This document shows, in pieces, positions 57,201 to 64,000 of a stretch of 64,000 bases of DNA; the stretch's first letter is position 1; the number at the start of each line of letters is the position of its first letter. The stretch is from Crossaster papposus. Its lineage: Eukaryota; Echinodermata; Asteroidea; Velatida; Solasteridae. A program made the position numbers and the translations under genes. Under the pieces are notes generated by a model. That model was given only the letters and a program-made list of their open reading frames with translations. It ran no database searches and was not told the origin of the DNA. The DNA is taken from the NCBI GenBank assembly GCA_037893245.1, contig JBAIAA010000604.1, positions 1-64,000 of the forward strand, read 5' to 3'.

Positions 57201-58551
57201 AGCAATAGATTTTACACTTCTTGAGCCAGCGTCAAATCATACTGAGAATGTGTTGGTCATCACTGATGTTTTCTCTAAATTCACTGTGGCTGTTCCCACA
57301 AAGGACCAAACTGCAAAAACAACATCTTGGGCCTTAGTGCAGCAGTGGTTCCTGAAATATGGTGCCCCTAGACGCATACATTCGGATCAAGGGCCACAGT
57401 TCGAGTCCAATCTTATCAAACATCTTTGCAGCATATACAATATCTCTAAAACACACACCACACCATACCATCCACAAGGCAACGCACAATGTGAAAGGTT
57501 CAACAGAACAATGCATGATCTCCTTCGTACTCTTTCTGCCAAAGAGAAACGATCTTGGCCGAAATTCCTTCCAGAACTGGTATTTGCATATAATGCCACA
57601 GAGCATGCCTCTACCGGTTTTGCACCATTTTATTTGATGTTCGGGCGTGAACCTTTACTACCTGTAGACATATTGCTGGCAGACGAAAAGTGTAATTTAC
57701 AAGATAATTGGGTTGACCTTCATCAGGCACGATTGAAGGAAGCTTATCGCTTAGCACAAGCCAAACTGTCCAAGGAGCTTGCAAGGAGTAAATCGATTTT
57801 CGACCGGAGAACCAATCCAAATATTTTCAACATTGGTGACTTTGTTTATTTGCGTAAACACAGTAGAGGACGGGCGAAAATCCAAGATCATTTCTTCTCC
57901 GAAGTCTACAAAGTAGTAGGACATTTAGTAGACTCCTATGTTTACACAGTTCAACTTGCTGATGGGACTGGCCCTACAAAGACAGTCAACTCCGCAGAAC
58001 TGAAGTTGATACCGCGACATCTTATACATGCTATAGAGCCTAAGCCTTTGTCACCAGTCAGAGTAGCAGAGGAAGTTGAAGATGTACTTTTGGAATCGGA
58101 TTCCGATTCTGATATAGATATTGGCATTTTTGTTCCTGTCACAGACTTCTCTAATGTTAGAACAGTCCTTGCAGACATTACGGAACCTGTACAACGTGAA
58201 ACAGAGGTTGATTCTGCTCCTCCTCTTAGACGTTCTCGGAGAACTACCAAGGGCCAGCATAGTAACCCTTTCAAGTTGCCCCGCTCTGTTCTGTCTGCCG
58301 AACATTTTCTTGCCAGTAACAGCGACCGACGTCTATTGATGATGTTAGTTGGCCTAAACGTAGTTTGGGTAATGCACCTTCTTGTTGGGAATCTTAGTCC
58401 AAACTATGGAAACCTCCATTTGTTTGTGACCATCCCATCCATCTTCTTTGTACTGCTATATCCGGAGAATATAAGCAAATTGTGGTTCAAACTTGTTTGG
58501 TTCTATTCTTGTGTGAAACAATGGATTGAAGAATGGTGGAGCAGTCAGTAA
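54205..58551 (+). CDS. pol: Ty3/gypsy Pol polyprotein (PR-RT-RH-IN)
   Basis: Open from 54205, in the -1 frame relative to gag and overlapping its last 10 bases. The first in-frame GTG is at 54286 and no ATG fits, so expression by -1 frameshift at GGAAAACTAG is likely. Aspartic protease DTGS at 54370. RT with VDYRRLN, SLDLASGYHQ and YLDD (55747-55758). RNase H with DVDAS (near 56211), LELLGLKWAI and RTDNNPL. Integrase zinc domain H-x4-H...C-x2-C near 57012-57122. Catalytic D at 57208 and 57385 and E at 57493 (35 residues between the last two). No chromodomain. After a basic linker (RRSRRTTKGQ) the protein has an unusual hydrophobic tail: about 58332-58395, 58411-58465 and 58480-58545. No stop or frameshift. 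It makes cDNA and integrates it. Confidence 0.95.
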   Translation, partial: GKLAPLNSEAPTVERKFRSPHSCTQSSVGAQETHLIGSCPILSVKAGGVEIPCLVDTGSMVSTVTEECFKTYFEPAGATLKRDNLWLRITTSNGLEIPYIGYMELDVVCEGLTLPKMGFLVVKNSMDEENRQEKRRVPGLLGMNILGPVVDLMSEKEAPVSPVLTTLQTVLTLQLSAQTKLSEVVAMVKLAAGNSIYIPPESSVVAEGRPSKAVPFYTGVVEPLRNSDHLPAGLLIPSVVVEVGKTFPMRIDNLSSRGFILKPNTRLGVLRGVDGVTTDSVPRVDFQISCSEIHVCNIDVSPVPSVVTESVPVDLADFEGDEVQLQKIHQLLHRNKDIFATHDYDLGDTDTVKHTINTTHSDPVAQTFRRIPPNQYEEVKNHIQHLLEHEIIKESHSPYSAPIVLARKKDGSLRMCVDYRRLNAVTKRDAFPLPRIAELIDAPVGAKFFTSLDLASGYHQVRVDEADREKTAFVTPMGLYEYVRMPFGLCGAPATFQRLMQRCVGDLMYQLLFVYLDDICIFSKTFDEHLAHLDLVFTRLRQHNLKLKPVKCHLFRKEIQYLGHTLSEEGIATNADKTRAITEWPVPRTVKQLRSFLGFASYYRRYIPNFAKIARPLHSLVGECHKHSPKFFRNRWDESCQSAMEELKSKFITTPILAFADFNKPFILDVDASLSGLGAVLSQVQDGHERVIAYASRALRDNERTMKDYSSMKLELLGLKWAITEKFKDYLYGSSFTARTDNNPLSHIRTAKLGATEQRWVASLAPFDFKIVYRPGRVNRNADGLSRQHESNPGDSCTISEVVARCQPCRQSTGVPLGLQVKISKGALDLSAAHIAAEHCSNITAFPTHTREEIQHLQQSDADIGGYLKYHKFEHISASQRKLQSKAVQSLLRQSKRLSVIDGVLYREVLDPKLGTIHQLVVPALLRANILTSLHNNFGHQGEERTMSLVRRRCFWPYMYKDIKQWIHNCERCLVSKRPTPSVRNPLGHLCASQPLEVIAIDFTLLEPASNHTENVLVITDVFSKFTVAVPTKDQTAKTTSWALVQQWFLKYGAPRRIHSDQGPQFESNLIKHLCSIYNISKTHTTPYHPQGNAQCERFNRTMHDLLRTLSAKEKRSWPKFLPELVFAYNATEHASTGFAPFYLMFGREPLLPVDILLADEKCNLQDNWVDLHQARLKEAYRLAQAKLSKELARSKSIFDRRTNPNIFNIGDFVYLRKHSRGRAKIQDHFFSEVYKVVGHLVDSYVYTVQLADGTGPTKTVNSAELKLIPRHLIHAIEPKPLSPVRVAEEVEDVLLESDSDSDIDIGIFVPVTDFSNVRTVLADITEPVQRETEVDSAPPLRRSRRTTKGQHSNPFKLPRSVLSAEHFLASNSDRRLLMMLVGLNVVWVMHLLVGNLSPNYGNLHLFVTIPSIFFVLLYPENISKLWFKLVWFYSCVKQWIEEWWSSQ

Positions 58552-59289
58552 CTTAAAACATACACATATTCTCTGGGTCTCTCTGCAAAATATTGTAACA
58601 TCTTGACCCTTTTCGGCAAATATCCCTCATATAAAATAAACCACATAATTATAAATATAAACATAAACATAAATATTTCAAATAAACATAACACTTTTTC
58701 ATTTCTTTTCTCAACCAATAATTTCCTGGGCCTATCCAATAATTGGTTCCTATCTATCCATTGTTTTGGAAAACCTTTTTCTATCAAATCATGTACTTGT
58801 TGGATGAACATCTTGAAGTGATTTGTTTCCTTCTACACTTAAACATATCCCACTTGGTGGAAACACGATGTCGTGGTAGGAATGGAGCGGATCCATAAAG
58901 AGATCAACTCGGTTCTAGCGAGATGCTAGAAATGGATTAAAATTCTTCTTCTCTTATCACATATTATTATATCCCTTGGTGAAGCTTTTTGCCTTGGATT
59001 TGTGGGTATACGCAATTCTTTGTATGCCATAGTTCACATAGAGATGATCTCTTTCCCAGTGATATACTGAGATGAACTGCTTGGCAATGTAGATTGCATA
59101 TCATATTTGTAGATAGGTCTATTTCACCTTTGAGAAATACTTCATCTTTATAATGACTGATTTCTTGTTGGTCTTATAAAACTTTTCTTCCTTCCAAAAA
59201 AAACCCCCCCCAAAAACCAAAACACAACAAACATGTCTATGACCATCCGTGGTTTAGAAAATTTTATCAATTTTCTTCTCTGTGATGAG
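58552..59289 (+). other. Post-pol region of the gypsy element, no env
   Basis: 738 bp with no plus-strand ORF of substance. A mixed A8C8-type run lies at 59197-59213. The bases just before the 3' LTR (TTCTTCTCTGTGATGAG) are not a polypurine tract. Confidence 0.7.
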
Positions 59290-60264
59290 TGTGACCAGTC
59301 GACCTATTTCTTTTGCGGTCAACGGGTCCCTCAACGACCACTTCCTTCATCCTTATTTGAAAACACTTTTACACAACATTCCGGTATCGATTAAATTCGA
59401 TCCTCATGTCATAGCCCATTCAACCTTGTGTTAGTGCGCCCGCTGGCGATAGCGCTCCTGTATATAATACATTCCATTCTTTTTGAGTATCCCATTTAAC
59501 TTTGTGATAGTGCGCCCTCTGGCGATAGCGCTCTTTATAAATTTGTGTTTGTAAATACATTCCTTACAGCGCTATGCAAATTTGCACATGTGCGCGATGC
59601 AAGCCGCATTGCGAATGCCATCCACGTTTTGTCACGTAAATTTAGCGTTAGTGTTTGTCTTCCATTTTTTTAGCAGCACTTGCGTAACATCATGCGTTGG
59701 CCAGGCACAAGCCTTGTGATAGAAATGCACAAGTTTAGGCAGAGCAGCTCCGAACTCCGTGAAGAGCACTTCAAAATACACTGGCTATTTTGCCTGCATT
59801 GCATATTGCAATATACATTGTGTATTCACACTCGTTGTGAATATTGTTTTGCACTGCTGGTTGTGAAACCGCATGTGTATTTAAATTTACACTCGTAACG
59901 TCCTGAGTGTTGGTGCTGGCTTGTTGGCATCAGGAGTGGCACGGATCGTGGAAGGCTGCATGTTGATTCCATCTTGGGACTTCGACTGCCACTGGGTTCT
60001 TGAGGTCACTTAGAGTCAATTACCATTATAATTGACTGTCGTTTAGATACCGTTTAGATACCGTTTAGATACCGTTTAAGTGACGCTAAATCTGTACATG
60101 TACCTCAATTTAACTATTTTTGTATAGATCCACAACGAATATATTTTGGAATATTCTATTAAAATAAAAATTCTCTATTCAATTCTGGTTGCTCACTGGG
60201 TCTTCTCATTCTGTAGTGCTGTTTCCTAATAAAATAAATTTTACAATAGTACCACTTGGTTACA
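59290..60264 (+). repeat. 3' LTR
   Basis: 975 bp, with no difference from 51068-52042 that I could find by eye. Followed by CATG, the 4-bp target duplication. Confidence 0.95.
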
Positions 60265-60561
60265 CATGTATGTGTATGTGTATGTGAAACGTATTCTTTA
60301 ACGATGCTACCAACGATGGGTCAAAGTGCGGGGCTTGGTAATTCAGTGGGATTCACAGTGAAGGATGGCTTTCTGTATTTGTTCGATGCCCTTGAAGCTT
60401 ATGTCTTCTACTGGGTGTTGTGGGAGGTTGACGTGCCTGTGAATAGACTTGCTAGTTACCTTTTTGTGTCTGATGAACTGACACTCGACACGAGACTACC
60501 GTTTTCACGAAGGGGCGAATTTCATGATAAACCGTCTATTTGTCGATATTTATTTTTTTGA
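60265..60561 (+). other. Open frame of unknown meaning right of the gypsy element
   Basis: A frame from 60256 to 60561, of which 60265 onward is host sequence. It reads GFTVKDGFLYLFDALEAYVF and VNRLASYLFVSDELT and then runs into the dispersed 20-bp motif. It looks more protein-like than average, but I recognise no family and see no splice signals. Possibly a relic exon. Confidence 0.2.
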
Positions 60562-61148
60562 TAAAAACGATTAAACATTGCAATATCTACAACCTGGTGA
60601 AATTATACATCAAACAAATCATTAACATCCCAATTAACCTAATTAACGAATGGGCGAATTGATTCTCAAGTGCCGTTTTGCGTTTTCACGAAGAGGCGAA
60701 TTTAAAATAGCGTTGACTTCAACGTGTTTATGAAGGGGCCCTTTGGTGCGCGTAATGACTTTAGCGTTTTCACGAAGAGGCGAATTGGGCGAATTTGGCG
60801 CGTACTGGCTTTTAGCGTTTTCACGAAGAGGCGAAGTTGGGGCGCAATGGGAAAATGTATACATTCTGACTCTCACAACCACGGGCGAATTTGCTAATTT
60901 ATAGTTTTTTTCGTTTTCACGAAGAGGCAATTATATTAATTTATTAAAAACTAATCACCAATTTTTCTCAACGTTTGCTATATTTAAGAGGATTAGAATC
61001 TCTTCTTTCCCATGATACCTTAATCTTGTATATTCTATGATTCTTTTTGTTTCAAACTGCCAAACGAAAAAAGGACCAACTTTACAAGCGATTTTCTCGA
61101 AAGTTTGTTCAGACCGTGAAAGGCTAAATTCGCCTCTTCGTGAAAACG
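60500..61148. repeat. Cluster of a 20-bp motif (TTCGCCTCTTCGTGAAAACG)
   Basis: Occurrences on the minus strand at 60500, 60681, 60765, 60816 and 60912 and on the plus strand at 61127-61148, with 0-2 mismatches. A further copy lies at 2458-2479. Some share wider context (GACTTTAGCG before and GGGGCGCA after in plus-strand reading). Spacing is irregular, so this is not a satellite. Confidence 0.8.
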
Positions 61149-61149
61149 G

Positions 61150-62118
61150 TGACGACTATGTGAACGAATCCCTCGAAATGAGACCCCAGGAGAAATTTTC
61201 AGGTATTAATTCTTCACATTCAGTAGAAAGTGCAGGTTTACATAATTTAGAGATAGTGCTTGTTTAGGGATATTCTTTGTTGTTTTCATTGATTTATATT
61301 GTTCAAAATGCTGTTGAAGGCATATTGTTCGAAAGAAGCTATGGCGACTTGTGACTAGTCAACAAAAACAACAACAACGTCAACAACAACAAAAAAGCAC
61401 CCCAACAAACAAACAAACAAACACCCCAACAAACGCGCCACCAGACACCTTATAAACATACCACGACCGGTCAGACGCAATGGCAAACCTAGCCAGAAGA
61501 AGTGTGATTACGCTCTTCATAGAGAGACTTTTACAATACAAACAGGATAAATGGCGACAATACCACATACATGTCTTGACTGGGGATAAATCAACTGGAC
61601 ATCGAGCGTAAGTAAGATATTTTACTATTTTTGTATATTATTTATGCGGCAATTTATTGGCTTAATTCATGCATGCTCACAAATGCTGACGTGATGGAGG
61701 CTGCAGATCGGGAATAACATTCATAAACTTCATGTGAAAATGACAAGAATTGGAAAATACAACATACCTGATGGGTGAACGGAAGCATTGATCTTGCGTG
61801 AGATTTATTCTCGCGAGCTAGGGGTAGGTCCGGAAGTACTGACCTCACAACGATAAGGTGGGTGGGTCACTGTTCAGATTTATGTTAGGATTTTCTATAC
61901 CTGATATAAAAAAACAATCCGAAGACTCTCGCTTGTGAGGCTGATTTTTGTCTGCTCTTGTTTGTCTAATATCGGCTCGTCTTATATTTTTGATGTGGTT
62001 GTATGTCTGCGTATTTGGGGCTTTAATTTGTTTTATGGCATGTTCGATATTTGCGTGTTTTAAACGATTTTTTCTTCTTCTACATTTTGTATGTTTACTG
62101 TTCAAATTGATTGTATAT
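61150..62118. other. Non-coding, simple AAC/AAAC repeats
   Basis: 61365-61436 is made of CAACAACA and CAAACAAACA words. No gene recognised elsewhere in this stretch. Confidence 0.5.
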
Positions 62119-62966
62119 ATATGAACAGGGATCTAGATGAACACATAATTTAGTTGTATACTTTATTGTTTTCCTTGACATCCCCTCTTAATTTTTAACA
62201 CATTTGAAATGTCAAAAGATGTAAACAAAATATAAAACAGCCGCTTCCCGGAAACAAGAGGTTAACCCTCCTATGGTTTCACATTTCAAAACCTTTCAAA
62301 ATCTGCTTACTGGGCAAAATGGATATACAAAAGTATGAACCTTTCAAAACGCTCTAGAATTTGTTGCTACTGCACTACCACACCTTTCAATACCTTTTGA
62401 AAGGAATTGAAAGGTAGAACAATTGGGCTATGGTATACCCTATGATAAAGGTATGGGAAGTCTATCAGAAAACGGCCAGACTTTCCAAAACCTCACACCA
62501 GTTTGTTCAGAGAGTTGTTTTACCTTTCAAAATCTTTCATAGGTTTCTTTTGTCAGACAGCTTTCTCACCTTTCAAAACCCTTTAGTCCAGGAAACTTGA
62601 AAGGTTTTGAAAGGTCTGACAGCTCTATGGTAACTGCACGGTATATAAGAGGGTGAGGGTAATTACTTGTGAGTTTACCAGCAACAAAATGTTCGATTAT
62701 TTTATCATTTAAGTGAATGCAACGAAGTGTATTTCTATTTAACTTTCTATATTCTCCCAGAAAATAATTAACGGTGCCCTTCAACAGCAAGCTTGAAATT
62801 GTAAAGGAGTCGTCAGTTCAAATCGTTTAAAAGACCATTAAAGTGGTTTGCCCCAGAGAGAATTCAAACTCGTAATTGTCAAAGATGCTGTCTTGATCGG
62901 ATTAGGTTTATTTATGTATTGCATTTCTTTACTCAGTGGTTTTCATTGGCCCCTGGATACATGATT
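62119..62966. mobile_element. Fold-back element, copy 3 (loop plus one arm)
   Basis: 62119-62258 is the inverse of the loop of 4988-5845. 62640-62966 is one full arm (GTGAGTTTACCAGCAAC ... GGCCCCTGGATACATGA). The other arm is missing. A 370-bp element (62262-62632) interrupts it. Confidence 0.65.
62262..62632. mobile_element. MITE with CCTTTCAAAACC words
   Basis: The ends are loosely mirrored (CCTCCTATGGTTTC left, GACAGCTCTATGGTAAC right). The interior repeats CTTTCAAAACC and its complement GGTTTTGAAAGG many times in both orientations. It interrupts the fold-back copy, so it is younger than it. Confidence 0.55.
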
Positions 62967-63934
62967 TAATAGAATTGGGTACAAAAATATACATCATGTT
63001 ATTAAATGGACAACTAACAATAATACATACAAATACAACATTGACACCAAAATACAAACATAATATTTACAGACGTAACAAGGATATTTACAGAAATCTA
63101 AACGCCCATTCAAGTCCGCTTGTTCCATTGTGTCCGACAGTAAATAAAGTGTTCGTGCGTTCGAATTAAAACGATTTTGCCTTTCAAGTTTTGCCGTGTA
63201 TTAAATTCCAAATTCGGGCATTTAATTAAGTTTTGAGGCATTCAAATTCCTTTAGCAACGTGTTCAATTTAGCACCTCGTCGCTCTTTTTTGTGACGCAC
63301 AATCATCATTCGATTTGGCAAAACTGATTCGACTGGTGGTTTCTGCCGATTTTTCTTTTAATTTTGTAAAGAGGCAACCAATTTCGCTCATTGAGAATTT
63401 ATATTAAAGAAAATAGATACACAAACAAATAAACAGATAAACAAATAAATTGTGCTAGGCAATTTTATTAAGGGGTGCAAATACACTGGCAATGCAGCTC
63501 AAAAACAGGGAAAAAATCCAATCAAATTTCTTCTCAGCTACCGAAGATATCGAAACAAATTTACTACCGAATTATTAAGAAATATCTTACTTATTTAAAA
63601 GTAAATAACGATTGTAGGCATCCAGTAAAATGATTGCGCTAGATATCCTCTGATTGTTAAAAAAAAGAGAATTACAAAAAAAACACTATCGCCGGACGGC
63701 GATGGCAAAAACAACAAGAACATCATAAGAACCACTGCCTGACGCCAGTTTAAAACGAACGCCATTTTTCTTGCTTTTCGCAGCATTCATGATCGTAAAA
63801 CTGTAAACAGATCAGTTAAACGATATTTACTATAAAATACACCCCCCCAAAAAAAACCCAAAAAACACAACAAAACAGTAGTTAGAACTTTAGAGAAAGT
63901 TTCTTTAAGTTGTCAAGGATTTGCCCCTTTTGGA
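62967..63934. other. Fold-back outer block then plain non-coding DNA
   Basis: 62980-63090 mirrors 21960-22080 of unit B. The remainder has no recognised feature. Confidence 0.4.
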
Positions 63935-64000
63935 GCTGGCCTATAATCATGTCGTTAGTGGCGGGCCGCGCAATCAAATATGTAATACAGTCGCCTTTGG
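63935..64000 (-). mobile_element. Edge of another L2-like copy
   Basis: Matches 27290-27355 (GAGCTGG-CTATAATCATGTCG, then GTAATACAG-CGCCTTTGG), the region upstream of the endonuclease in the reverse-strand L2-like element. It continues past the window end. Confidence 0.55.

Larger units (their letters stand above)
51068..60264 (+). mobile_element. Complete Ty3/gypsy LTR retrotransposon (9.2 kb)
   Basis: Two 975-bp LTRs that I could not tell apart (constant 8222-bp offset, no indel), a CATG target duplication (51064-51067, 60265-60268), a tRNA-Ser primer site, a leader with tandem repeats, gag with a zinc knuckle, and pol in the order protease, RT, RNase H, integrase (Ty3/gypsy order). Neither reading frame is broken. 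There is no env ORF between pol and the 3' LTR (58552-59289). A purine-rich tract directly before the 3' LTR is not evident. The identical LTRs imply very recent insertion and possible activity. Confidence 0.95.

Noticed and set aside
58545-58811. Reverse-strand ORF after pol as an env-like or accessory gene
   Set aside because: Antisense, AT-rich, no signal peptide or motif. The hydrophobic part is a translation of an ATAAACATAA repeat.
60643-60930. Reverse-strand ORF with repeated NSPLRENAK peptide
   Set aside because: The peptide is just the translation of the dispersed 20-bp motif, whose copies are irregularly spaced and occur in both orientations, so it is not a repeat protein.

Overview
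This window is eukaryotic, from an invertebrate animal genome. Genes are split by short GT/AG introns, intergenic DNA is full of fold-back and terminal-inverted-repeat (TIR) elements, and there are animal-type L2/CR1 non-LTR retrotransposons and a complete Ty3/gypsy element primed by an animal tRNA-Ser. The gene content (a secreted M12B metalloprotease and a secreted C-type-lectin/LamG-like gene) would fit a marine invertebrate, possibly a deuterostome such as a lancelet. That placement is inference; nothing here fixes the species. There are no prokaryotic features.

Layout. 1-4.8 kb: a broken direct-repeat array (R1/R2 units), a damaged reverse-strand gene fragment and a 1.5 kb TIR element. 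About 4.8-19.3 kb (unit A) and 21.8-43.2 kb (unit B) are two direct copies of one segment. Each carries, in order, a fold-back element, a retrotransposon reverse-transcriptase (RT) scrap, a complete ten-exon metalloprotease gene (408 codons in both copies), a mariner-type remnant and the start of a reverse-strand lectin/LamG gene. The copies differ mainly by insertions, and each copy supplies the empty site for insertions in the other. Unit B has a 5.5 kb cluster of nested elements ahead of its protease gene and a hAT-type element after it. Unit A has a 1.2 kb TIR element with an AT target duplication. 43-46 kb: the 5' end of the lectin/LamG gene, interrupted by a 5'-truncated L2 element. 46.6-50.3 kb: TIR elements nested several levels deep, including one inserted into a copy of itself. 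51.1-60.3 kb: an intact Ty3/gypsy element with LTRs that look identical, gag and pol. 60.3-64 kb: a dispersed 20-bp motif, another fold-back copy and the edge of another L2-like copy.

Biology. The only clearly intact host genes are the two paralogous metalloproteases, each with signal peptide, ADAM-type propeptide with a candidate cysteine switch, a zinc-binding HExxH site and no disintegrin or other C-terminal domain. By hand count their first six exons differ mostly at silent sites. The last four exons, which encode the active-site half, differ almost entirely by amino-acid replacements. That is the pattern expected under diversifying selection, as in venom or defence proteases, and I regard it as the most interesting signal here.
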